From NCBI GenBank assembly GCA_028751875.1, contig CM054144.1, forward strand, positions 15,394,738 to 15,458,737: 64,000 nucleotides of DNA, written 5' to 3'. This document shows, in pieces, positions 32,354-63,095 of the stretch (position 1 is the stretch's first letter; every line of letters begins with the position of its first letter). Source of the DNA: Rapana venosa. Its lineage: Eukaryota; Mollusca; Gastropoda; Neogastropoda; Muricidae. The translations under genes were made by a program, and so were the position numbers. The notes beneath the pieces were generated by a model. The model did no database searches. It was not told where the DNA came from and saw nothing but the letters and a program-made list of their open reading frames with translations.

Positions 32354-34140
32354 GTCCAAAATATTTCTTTGACTTTGTTAACTTAAACCAGGGGTCTTTC
32401 TAAAAATATTATATTTGTGTGTGCAGTCATCTTCATAATAATAGATGTGTTTTGTCTGCTCTGGTTTTTGGAGTTTGGTTTTTTTTTCTGCTTTGCTCAG
32501 TACTGAAATCCTTTTTCAGAGATTTCATCTGCTCTTGGAAGTGGTGTTTGATGCTTAATCAGAGTGTACAATATAATAAAATGGGCCCACACATCTGTAT
32601 GTAACAGACACCAATCTATGTGGTTATAATCATTTTCCCATGTGATTTTGTTGCCCATGTTCAGGTGTTTTGCTGGACAATTATCTTTCAGCCCTAATCA
32701 TGGCCACTGAGGTTGGCTGAGCTGTGAATAACATGGACATGCCTGAACAAGTCCTATTGTTGTCCTTCAGCTTTCGTTACTTTCGTATGAATGACCCCAA
32801 TAGGTTTCAGGACATATATCATTTTTGAGTGGTGCCTTCAAATGCATATGTATCATATGGCCAAATATAATGCCTTTAACCTTTCTGTTGTCAAAGCTAT
32901 TTAATCAAAAAGGTTTTTGCTGAGCTGCCTGTGTGTGACAAGGTTCCATTGCCTATAACTAGACATATTATTTAGGACTGACTGACCGGGTACATACAAC
33001 TGAAACTTCTGTGGAGGCATGCAGTTTCGAACAGCAATACTGACAAGATCCATTTACTTAACATACTGATCAAAACACACACAAAAGGGTGTATGATTAC
33101 ATTGTCTTTTAAAGAAGTAAGTCATACAGAACATACATACAAACTATAGAATAAACAATTCAACTGTGGAATTATGTGGTTCTAATGCAACAAAACCACA
33201 GGCTGCAAAGAATGATTTTGTTTCTTCTTTCGAAACCAGCTGTATGTCTTGTTGACAAGAAAGTGGTGTTTAAGTTTGTTGTCTTGTTTGGTGATTGTTA
33301 GTCCTTACAAAATGGATTGATATCATGTGGTAAAACCTGTTTAGAGAAAACTGGTGGGGGGGGGGGGGGGGGGGCAAGTATTTTTTTGTTTTGTTTTTGT
33401 TAGGATTTGTTTGTTTTGTTTTTGTTAGGATTTTTTTTTTTTTTTTTTGGGGGGGGGGGGGGGGCTGTTTGTTTTGTTTTGTCTCATAAGAACCCCCAAA
33501 TTTTACAAAAAGGAGATCTCTTAACTTATGAGTGAGTGAGTGTGTATACACATCTGTTCATTTTTAAGAGATTTTTTTTTTTTAATGGCCTGATTTTTTA
33601 CCTTTTCATTAACATGAATAAATATCCAATAAAAGTGATACATAGATAGAATGTAAGAAATTATTACTTTAAAAACCCACTGGGTTACATGAAGATTACC
33701 CAACTCTGAGTACCTTTCATGAAACTGGACATATGAGCACCACTTCATTTCTTGATGGAGCAGTCCTGGATGTGGAGAATACACTGACCTTGACAGTGGC
33801 AGTATGTATGTTACAAATGTTCTCTTGTGAATCTTGTTTTTCTGTGCATCTGATAAGTTTTGTTGTTATTTGCAGAGGCGTATGAAACATACTAACTTCA
33901 GAAATGGAATAGCTGCCCTGACCTAGACAACCTTCAAGGTCACATGCAAGCTGAAAATATCTATTTTAAAAAATGCAAGTCTTTGCACTTGTTTTTGTTC
34001 CTTTCTTTGTTTTTTGAGTGTGCAGCGGTGTTGCAATATGTTTGACCAGTCATGAACACCGACAGTAACTGTATACTGGGTCAGAACGTCATTCTGTCAA
34101 TGCACACCCTCCAGGGAATGTCCCTTGGATAGGTGTTACA

Positions 34141-34457
34141 TAATAATAATAATAATGTATGGAATTTATATAGCGCTGAATCTTGTAAAGCAACAAATCA
34201 AAGCGCTCAGATTTTATTTCATATCACTTTAAGTCACGGCAGATTTCTCTCCGTGAAATTCGGGCTGCTCTCCCCGGGGAGAGCGGGAGAACGCGTCGCC
34301 ACTTAGCGCTGCGCCACCCTTTCACCTTTTTTTTTTTTTCTGCAGCTGTATTTGTTTCCCTATCAGAGTGGCTTTTTTCTAAGAATTTTGCCAGGGACAA
34401 CTCTCTTGTTGCCGTGGGTTTTTTTTACGTGCGCTAAATAATTACGTGTAACACACG

Positions 34458-34488
<31 letters not shown>

Positions 34489-34627
34489 TAGCGCCCAGAC
34501 CACCACTCGTGGTCTAATGGATGGGGGAAAAATTTCCGGTCCAAACGGGGTACGAACCGCCGCACACTTCAGACCCGGACTTTTCGCTTTCTAGACAGGC
34601 GCGTTACCTCTAGACCACCGATCCACC
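34141..34627 (-). mobile_element. SINE family B, copy B2 (full length, ~487 bp)
   Basis: Reverse orientation. It starts with TAA/AAT repeats and the tail ATAGCGCTGAATCTTGTAAA, then CTCTCCCCGGGGAGAGCGGG, CTATCAGAGTGGCTTTTTTC, TTGCCAGGGACAACTCTCTT, GGGACCTCGGTTTATCGTCT, and ends with the reverse tRNA-like head (GGTACGAACCGCC, GCGTTACCTCTAGACCACCG). TACAT on both sides (34137-34141, 34629-34633) may be a short target duplication. Confidence 0.88.
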
Positions 34628-35675
34628 CTACATGCTTTCCCTTTCTCTGAATAGGAAAGTCAGGAGTTCAGTACAGTCTGGTTTATGTTGAGTGTGCAAG
34701 CTTAAGCATGCATAGCCCCTTGCTACACTCCACTTTACACACCCATCCTATTTCATGACAGAGATGGCCGGTGGCATGGGCTTCATGAACATACCCTGCA
34801 TACAACCTGCAGAAGGGTGGGCTTCACCAGACTCCACAGGCCCAAAACACATAGATCTACATTCATTCCCCCTCTCACCCCTGGGTCTGATCTGGTTGGC
34901 ACACAGGTAAAAATTCCTGACCCACCTCTGGTTGTTGAGATGATATTGGAGTACCAGCAGAGTTATCCAATTTAGGGACTGTGGTTGAAAATCATCCCAC
35001 TTTGGTGCTGTGGGCCACCCTAAAAATAGTACAATTCTTGAAGCAACTGTGCTAGGTATAAAAAAAACCTGCGCAAGCCTGAGCAGTATATGTTTGTTTG
35101 ACCTGATCTACCACAGTGGTTGTGTTGTTTATATAGACAGCAAATTATTTATTTGACAACAGCTCACTTTAATATCTGCCAATCAAAAAAACGCTAAGCT
35201 TTGCTGCTGACTTGTATGCTTTTCATGGACTGCTTGTTAGTTCATGGACACAGCAAATTTCACAACTTCCACACTCTACACAGAAAAAAACCCCTAACAA
35301 TTCCAGCAACAACTTCTCTTTTTTAGACTATGCAGGAGGGAGAAGCTAAATTCAAAACATTGGAGCAAGTTCAATAATAAATTAGAAGCAGATATTTCCT
35401 AAAAGGTGACTTATTTTAACTACCACCACAACAATTCCCTCCATGAAAGAAAGCCAGCAGGGTTTTTTGTTTTTTTAAAGATGTTAGCATCCACCTCAGT
35501 TTTTGCCTTCTCCCTGGGCCTGACAGACCCACTTTCCTCATTTAAAAAAAGAACAAACAAAAAAACCCTGTAGTTTCTATCAGAATAACTTTAAATCTTA
35601 TGCTTTCTACAAACTCTTTAGTTCACGGTCTGAAAAGTCCATTGCCTCAAGAAGTTAAAGAAGCCAGTCAGACCA

Positions 35676-35678
<3 letters not shown>

Positions 35679-35750
<72 letters not shown>

Positions 35751-35812
35751 ATTGTCTTGATAAAAACCCACAATTCTGCTGGGCACCATATATATATTAT
35801 ATATATATATAC
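35679..35812. repeat. (TA)n / TACA repeat
   Basis: TA repeats at 35680-35710, 35727-35751 and 35790-35812 with an ACACAC core. Confidence 0.9.
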
Positions 35813-37550
35813 ATGCTGTTCAGTGCCAATTATCATGGTTAATGTAAGTTTGTATAACCTCCTCCTAAACTGACAACTCCATGTCTATTTAAGGTGAAAT
35901 GCATTGACTGGCACACTCCTTTGATTTCACGATTATACAAAAAAATCATTTGCATGATTCATGTACATATAATACATGCAGATTTAGCAGCTATGTCTGT
36001 TATGACCATTTCAGATTCATGTCTTAAGTGATTTTCTATACTGTTTAACACAAATCTATCATTGCGATGTATAAATGACCATGATCTCTATATCATTTAA
36101 TTTATGAAGGGTGTTGCTGGTTTTGATGCTTGTTATTTTTATCGTTTGCTCTGAAAGATTATTCTAATAAAATGAGCATGTATTTCTTTTTGGTATTGTT
36201 TGGTGTGTATCAATGAGAGAGAGAGACAGTGTGTGTGTGTGTGTGTTTTTGCGTGCAAATGTTTAATGATTAATTTTTGTTGCCTCATTGACTGTGATGT
36301 CCTAATGCTGTTGCACACTTACACACACACACACACACTCACAAGTACACCTACACACACACTACTCATCGTAACTCTGGCATTGTGCATTGTTTTGTCT
36401 CATCTTTTTTTTAAAGAATTGTTTAACATCCATATAGACACATGCAAATGAGCATGTGAGAATGCTCACAAATACACAGAATACTCTTTGACTGGCCAGT
36501 TACCTGACTTTGTGATGTATTTTCAATAGTCATTTGACGTGTTCTCAATAGTCAATTCAATCTTTGAAACTGTCTCAGACTTACCTCACTCACGTCTCAT
36601 GGAGGTATTTTCAATATTCATTTGATGTATTCCTCAATATTCCTTTCAATCTTTGACGCCGTGTCTCAGACTTACCTCCTATCTTATGGAGGAAGACAGC
36701 ATCCACAACGGAGCCACCAACCCATCCATCATGTCAAGTCAGCTGTCCTGATTGTTGTGATTTCCACTCCTGATCACCTCCTTGCTCTTCTCTGATGTTT
36801 GTCAGTCTTCATGCCCTCTTTCTGAGGAAGAGAAATCAAAGTTTTGATAGCATTAGCAAATTATCTGGTCAAAGCCAAGATAGAGAGAGAGAGCGAGAGA
36901 GAGAACAGAAGCATTCGTTTTCAGATCTCTAATTGTAAGATTTAAAAAAGGACATCAGTCATGGGGCTGCTGGGTGTGAAATGATGTAATCCTGCTGCAT
37001 AAGCTCAAAAGTATAGGAAGAAGCGTAAACAGAAATGTTTGTATGCTTCTGGATTATTTTATTGCTAGCAGTTGTGTGGTCATTCTTACCAGGAGTTCTT
37101 TAAAATTTAACATGTGCAAGAATGAGGGCATGACGCCAAACAAAACACATAGGCAAATATATTATTTCATATTTCCACATATTATTATTTTCTAATTATG
37201 TGGTTTTGGTTGACTGATGAACCAACCTCGGTGATTGGCGTGTGTGTGTGGAGAGAGAGAGAGATCAGATGTGCTCAGCCTGACTTTTTTGATAGCTTGG
37301 AGCAGCTTTTTTTTTTTAAAGTGTTGCCATATTTTTTTAAGGGGGAGGGGGGTGGCAGAGAAAATAAATAATGGACAAAAAAGAGGAAGGATGGAGAGCA
37401 ATTGATATCTTAACTGTGAAGCATTGGAGTGGCAATCACATTATATCAGCTTGCCTTGCACATTTATTTGTTGATGCTATAAGATGGAAGAACTCAGGAT
37501 TGTAGAGTACTGGCCAGGGTCATTTATTTATCAGTATCACAAAATAGTAT

Positions 37551-37827
37551 GTTCTTTCGAGCCAGAAGGCCCATAGAGCCGGAGCTTATCCCGGTTTCTG
37601 TAGCGTTAAGCGAACTGATGGTTTTTCACCACCCCTGTGACAGGACGCTAGTCTGTCGCCAGATACTTCCCCAGCAGAGCTGGTACCCACTTGTACACCT
37701 GGGTGGAGTGAGGAAAATAGGAGTAAAGTGTCTTTCCCAAGGACACAACACCGAGCCGAGCGGGGATCAAACCCGCGACCTCTGGATCATGAGTTGACCG
37801 CCTAAACCACTCGACCACGGTGCCTCC
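37551..37827 (-). mobile_element. SINE family C, copy C2, with 12-bp target-site duplication
   Basis: Reverse complement of C1 with only about four differences (box B is GGTTTGATCC here). The direct repeat TATCACAAAATA lies at 37535-37546 and 37828-37839, flanking the element. In the space between the two convergent genes. Confidence 0.93.
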
Positions 37828-40387
37828 TATCACAAAATACACTGGGGGAAAAAAAAGAACTTTTGATAGTAACTCTATAACTGTGAGCGTGTATCAGTAT
37901 TTGTGAGGGGGAGAGAGAGAGAGGAGCATGTCTGTGTGTGTGTGTGTGTGTGTACAAGCACGTTTGGTAGTGACAGTATGTGTGCATGCATACACCATGT
38001 GTGTTCATGTGAGATCTATACGTGCTTGTGTTGGTGTGAGCATGCATTAAGTATGTATGTGTAAAAGTAAGAAAGATTAAAGAACGGAAAGGGGAAAAAA
38101 ACGTACACCTTAACTTTCAAACAACTCCGATATGTTCAGTACTGTATCATCATCATCAACCACAACAAACTGTAATGATACTACAACCCATGCATCGCTT
38201 CATACTTCCCTGTTAAATACCCTACCTTGTCCTAAAACAGGCACCTACCCTATCCACTCACGGACTCAAAGATGATGAATACAAACCAGTTTCTGCAGAC
38301 TAACACAGACAGGCCTGTACTGTGCGCGCCAGTCAGCAACCTCTGTGAAGACTTGGCAGTTGCAGTCATTTTTTTGCAACTGTACCGTTTTCAAATGAAT
38401 GTGTCATGTGACAGACATTCATTATTTTTGCATTGTGGGATAACCTTGGAAAGGTCAACCTTCTGGAAGATGTTGGTGGCATAAAGCCACATCTTTTCTT
38501 TTTTTCTTTTTTTTTTAATGTCATCGTTCACATCTTTTCCAACATATTTTCAAACAATTGCTTTCTTTACTGCTCTGTTCAGACTTTTTTTTTTCTTTGG
38601 TTTGTATCATCTTTTGTTGCTTTTTTTCTCTCCAATTTTTGGATTGGTCTTTTTTTTTAACTGCAATTTTTTTTTTTTTTTATATAATCTGATCTTTTCA
38701 AAAACATCTTTTTTCTTTCTTTTTATGCTGGTTTTTTTTCTTTCTTTTCTTTGCCCAACTTTCAGGTTGGTTTTTTTTTTGTGTTTTTTTTTTTTGGTTT
38801 TTTTTTAGTCTTTTGAATGTTTGTCTGATCAGAGCAGCAACAAGATATTGTTTTCACATTTCGGCAAAGAGAAACAACAGCATCTTGAATAAATGTTCAT
38901 TGACTTCTGAAATACATTTTCCCCAAAACCTATACCCAAAAAACCCCACAAACAATAAAAAGTACACAATGTGGGACAAGTGTCCAGTTTAAAACTTGAT
39001 GGCATGGTTTACTGAAAGGCCACAGCCCACCATGGAAAGAGTTGCACTTCACTCTGTTTACATGATATTAAGAAAATGATTTATCTTTTACAGACTTATA
39101 GTTCAAAATGCTTCCAGGAGCTTCTGAAATGCTGGAAGATAAGGGGCTCTGAAGCTGAAGACAATGCAAGCTATGATGATGATGATGATATCATCCTCTG
39201 CTATCATGTAAAGCCTATAGACCTTGGCTTTTGGGTACGAGCTAAGAATTGGAATTGAGCACAGGAGGCATTTTGCATCATAGGTCCTTCATTGTTAGCC
39301 TTCCTTCCCCATCACTTGCTTGGACATGAGAGAAAAATGGTTCTACAGCCAGAAAAATTCTACTTCAGACAAGGAAAGGGAACAAAGATCTTTATAACGA
39401 GGTTTTTGCTTTCAAAAACGTCTTCTTTACAGAGACTTTCAACACCCTAAGCATTCTCAGTGTACACACATCGATTTGAACCTACTCACCTACATTGGGG
39501 ACATGTTATATTATATATATATATATATATATATAAAGCCATTCTTTTGTTATCAGTTAATCTCTGATATGGACAGAAAATGATAAAAACACAACACAAC
39601 AGAGAATCTGGAGTGTTTTCAGGACATTCATTCTAAGAAGACAAGAACAAGACTTACTATCTTTTATAAAAGCAATCCAAACCAGCAAAACTGACAAGAG
39701 TGGAATTCTGCACCTCTTTCCATGGTGGCAGTTGATAAATGTTTTTAATACACACTGCAGAGGTTTTCCATTTCAGTACAGCTGTCTATAGCTTTGCCTG
39801 ACACCCATGCCTACACACTATGCTCCTCAACTATCTGAATAATGAGCACAACTTTACTGACTGTCCCTCTCTTAATTAATCAATGTCCACCACCATCAAA
39901 CCACTTCAAACACAGAATTCTGAAAGCTGGATTTTATGTCAACTTTTTACAGTGCACTGCAAAGAATTTGAAGATCTTTTTGTTTTACACGAGATATCAT
40001 TTTACTCGATTTTCACAGAAATGCCCCCACTTTTGAAGTTGGCTGTCTTTCTGGACCTGTTTTAGCATCACCATAAACCAAACTTGTGCTCTTCTTTTTT
40101 CTCTCTCTCTTTTTTTTTCCCCACAGAGGCGGGCAATTTCATTCAAATTAAACCACTAGCTGAACACTTGCAACAGAGGTTTTTGTTAGTTTGGGTAAAC
40201 ACAAAAGCCATGATACCATTGACAGAAGTTTCTAAGAAAAAAATCTGCAGGCTAGAAGCCACCAGTCAGCAACAAGACCTGTCAATTTGACAGATAAGCA
40301 GCTCTGGTTAGTGTTGGAAAATTGCTTTACTTATTAAAGGTGTACAGCTTGTATTAACCTCTAAGTTTTGGGGTTGTTTATTTTAAT

Positions 40388-40490
40388 TCCTTGGCTAGAG
40401 CTCCGAGGTTCATCAATGGTGGTATTTTTGCATATGCAACCATTTTGCCCACCATATAGGGAGCCACATTACCACTTCAGGGACATCCTG
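40388..40490 (-). repeat. Solo ~95-bp module of SINE family A
   Basis: TTCCTTGGCTAGAGCTCCGA, GTTCATCAATGGTGGTATTT and GCAACCATTTTGCCCACCAT match the module; no SINE body follows. Confidence 0.6.
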
Positions 40491-40587
40491 TGATTTCAAA
40501 GTACTGAAGTAAAATCAAACTAAAAGATCTATATACTGAAAGTATTGTATTTAAAACAACAAAAACCAGAACACACCCCAGCCTCAG

Positions 40588-41149
40588 ACTGTGCTCTCCA
40601 AATGTAAAAGCCAACTGAACTTGTACCTCAAGTGCTACAATCAACTGATTCTACAGTGTGGGATCACAGCTTGGCAGGAAAAACCAAACGTTGAGCAAGT
40701 AACGGACTACAACCGACTGGGAGCAAGACTCATCACCCCTATCACTTCCCGATACTGTGTGTTGTCATCTGTCCATGACCTCTATGTGTGTTCAATATTC
40801 AGAATTCCCTGTAATCTTAACACATGCAATCACCATGCCATCAAGACTAATCAAAGCCTTCATACAGGTCACAAACTAGAAAGAGACTAGATGCGAAAGC
40901 CATTCTCAGGTAAACACTTTCTCGCTCTAGAACAGAGGTTCAACAGCTTTCAACTTCACACCATATGTGAGCTACTGAAACTCAACAGCACACCAACTGT
41001 ACAAATACTTCAACCTCACCTCTATAGTTTATGTCATTCATCAAGTTGATTTATTCAAAATTATGAAGCACTCACATTTCTGTTCACATTTATGTACAAA
41101 GTTTTAACAGATGCCATAAGACTTCTGAACAAAGAATGAACAAGTCACA
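40588..41149 (+). pseudogene. Decayed LINE reverse transcriptase C-terminal fragment
   Basis: It reads LILQCGITAWQEKPNVEQVT and DYNRLGARLITP, which matches the LLYGI.AW...L.RL...A.R..G thumb-end pattern of LINE RT proteins, and near 41107 has DAIRLLNKE followed by a stop, the usual ending of such proteins. In-frame stops and frame changes break it at about 40889 and beyond. It lies in the space between the two converging genes and could fall in the RBM26/27 3' UTR. Confidence 0.6.
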
Positions 41150-43357
41150 CACACACACACACAATGAGGCTACATGTGTAAATATTCTGTACAGAAATTT
41201 GAGAACTGGTTTTTCACAATGCATATGAAAAATTGGAACGTACAATATGCATTAAAACCTGAAACACGTGTCTAATAACATGCTATGTCCCTCTTCAGGG
41301 TTCACACAATCCTCCAATGACAAAAAGAACCTTTCTTCTAAGGACCATTCAAGGACCTTCCAAAAAACTGCCTCGACAACTTTTGGTTCATGAACAGTCC
41401 CATTTATAGAACCAAAAAACAAATCAGGAAATGTGTCATCATGGATTTCAGACTTACTTTCTGTGATAAAAATAAAATCATGGAGTTTTTTTCAATTATG
41501 AGGCAGGTAGATGTCTGAATTTTCATTTCTCTTTAGTTACACTGTCAACATATAACCAAAACTCTATTAGGCTTCACCACTTGCTCAGTAAGAAATCTTC
41601 TGCTGACTGCAAATCAACCCTTCTTTTACAGACTAGTCTTTCAACACAAAACACCAACACCACAAACAAAATGATGATAATGATAAATAACAAATTTTAA
41701 AACTGCTACAGAAATGACTATACATGAAATCAATCCAAGCTTCTTTTTTTTCTCAGTACAGTCAGGGACTAAAACAGGCTCTTGCATGGATTCCCAAAGC
41801 TACATAAGGGCCAGAAATCAATACACAAGGACATCTGCACAGTCTCAAAACTCACAAAACCCTGTACTCTTTCACCTCAGATCCCAAAACCTTTCTATGC
41901 CCTACACAATTTGTGTGAGCCCTACTCTCTTGGGTTGTTTTTTTCCATGCCTCTACAAATAGCATGCAATATCAGCCCACCTGCCTATTTGATTTCAACA
42001 GAGTGATAACGAGCAGACATCTCTCGAGTGTCATTTTCCATTCTGCAGAATTGCATTTGCTTTTCAATCTCTAAAATACACTGAGAGATGGAAACAAGAT
42101 CTGAGAACCATCCAATTCTATCTGTCCCAGAGGACCCTTGAGGACTGAAGAAAATATACTTTATATACATGATAACCCAAACACACATCTGTCCTAAATC
42201 AGAGAACTAGATGTTGTCTTGCTGGTTTTTTCTTTCTTCTTTGTCAAATATTGTCATGCTGGTTGAAGATATGTCTGCATTGTGATAAAAGGCCCTAAAT
42301 CACCTCTACAAAGCCATCCTTCCAACAATCCTTCAGACACATTTTCTATACCTCCTCCCCCAAAAAAGGGAAAAAGGAAAACATCCATACAAATAACCTA
42401 AAAAATCCTAAAGTCTATTTTACAAGTCTTTTATACAAACCAAGTTAGCCTGCCCCTGACTGTGCTTCTGGATATATGCCCAGATTCTACACAGATCATT
42501 TTAGCTTGGTGCAGATATGCACATGCCTGCATTCTGTAATACCAGGAAAGAAATGTACTGGCAGATTCACTTCTCTCTTTTTTGATGGAAGTTTAAAAAA
42601 TCACTCTGCTATTTGCCAAACAATGAGCTTCAAAATTCTTACTGAACAACTGTCTCTGTATGTTTTCTCTGATTTCATGACCAACACCCCCCCCCCCCCC
42701 CAAAAAAAACACAAAAAAAACCCACCCCTTTAGCTTAGAAGTTTACACTCCAATATATACAAATACTTTATGTGCTGTCAAGTGATCTTAATTTTTCTCA
42801 ACTTTAACTTTACACCTTAACAAAGAAGGCAGCCAACCAACAGTATGATTTAATTATTTGCCAAAACTATCAAGAAACAAGATTCATATATACCTCATCA
42901 CATACACTGCTGATTTTCTAGTGGCCAATTATGTTTTACAGTGACATAAAAGAAATTCAATGCAAACATGTCCTTCAACTTTAACCCTAAATGCTATTTA
43001 CAGCAATTCTTCTGCCATGGTTTTAGTGATGTAGTGCAGTGTTCAGCCTAGCACGACTGCTCCAATCAACCAAATCATGAAAGCAGGCAACGACCATCAA
43101 ACTGAATGAAAAACAAAGCTAAAAACAAAAAACTCACTGCACCAGCTTTCAGACTTGTATAAATATCTCAGCCCATGATAAACCAGTACTGTTTGCATAC
43201 TTTGATTCTGACATGACACATCTGGGTCTGTGCATACACCTGTGTAGATCATAGTCTAAACACTGCAGAGATCCCGAGGCACACTGAAGAGCAGCTGGGG
43301 AAAGAAGTAGCACACCGCTGCCAGCCTACCTACGGACAGAGGTGACCACAGCAAGGA

Positions 43358-43393
<36 letters not shown>

Positions 43394-43484
43394 CCTCACA
43401 AATCACTTTACACCTTGCAGCCTCCTGAACAGACACTGCTGCCTGCCATCCACAAGTCGCACACCACACTTCATGTCCTCCACA

Positions 43485-62230
<18,746 letters not shown>

Positions 62231-63095
62231 CTGCAACAGCACACTTTCCCGGTCACCACCCTTGTCAGCTATTGCTACTCATAGCCATAATTACTAAACC
62301 TTCCCTTTACTTTCACATAGAATGCACCAAATCTTCTCTCTGAAATTTCACCTTGCAAAGTGTCATGCACCCCAGAAAAAGCATGTCAGAGCTGGTTATG
62401 AAAGCAGTCAACAACTGTACAGCCAGCAACTAAAGACTCATGGCATGCACACAGGAAGTGAGAGATTCCTCGTCCTCTTTTCAACCCCAAACAGGCAAAG
62501 ATTTACCACATTTAATTTGTTTCAGGAATGTTCTTTCGCGATAACACAAAACCAAGCACTGATCTGATAAAATGAGAAGCTTGATTCAAGTCAGTATTCC
62601 ACACCAGGGCCCTAGTAATTTAACTTGGTATGACATCTGATAATTGGTCCATGGGTCAAGGGCTCAAATCTCACTCACAACAGAGCGGTTGAAAGGGGTT
62701 TTCTCTTTGGAGTCAACAAATAAAATGTTGTGCTAGCTCCAAACCTGTTCTAATCCTTCAGGGAATACTTCAAGCTGTGGTCCCTGCATATGAATACATG
62801 CACAATCTTGCATGCAAATAGAAGCTCATGCATGTTGGTGTTATATTCAGACACCATTCTGAAAATAATGGTTGAAAAATGATAGCATTTACAAATTATC
62901 CTTAATATTGTCAACTTTGGAGTTCTAGCCAAGGAATGAAGAAGAATACTCCAAACAGGACCTCAATCTACAGTCTCAGAAGACTCCCAAACTGCAACCA
63001 ATAGTGCAAGTACAAGGCAAAAAATAAACCACGGATCCATTTGACGTGAGTTGAAGAGGAGATCTCTCACTTCCTACATTATCTCTATGATACCA
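62231..63095. other. RBM26/27 intron upstream of the zinc-finger exon
   Basis: Degraded SINE A10 and otherwise no recognisable feature. The previous exon, which should supply the first zinc-finger Cys, is not here. Confidence 0.6.
62600..62940 (+). mobile_element. Degraded family A SINE, copy A10
   Basis: Weak family A order in plus orientation: CCATGGGTCAAGGGCTCAAA, GTTTTCTCTTTGGAGTCAAC, AATACATGCACAATCTTGCA, and the module end GGAGTTCTAGCCAAGGA. Old copy; borders approximate. Confidence 0.5.

Larger units (their letters stand above)
32098..43484. other. Space between the two convergent genes (3' UTRs plus intergenic)
   Basis: No coding exon recognised. Holds MICU3-like 3' UTR, SINE B2, SINE C2, TA repeats, T-rich tracts (38500-38810), a solo module and a LINE fragment. 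Minus-strand AATAAA candidates for RBM26/27 exist (for example at 41050-41055 and 40378-40383 read on the minus strand), but the true 3' end cannot be set from sequence alone. Confidence 0.6.
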
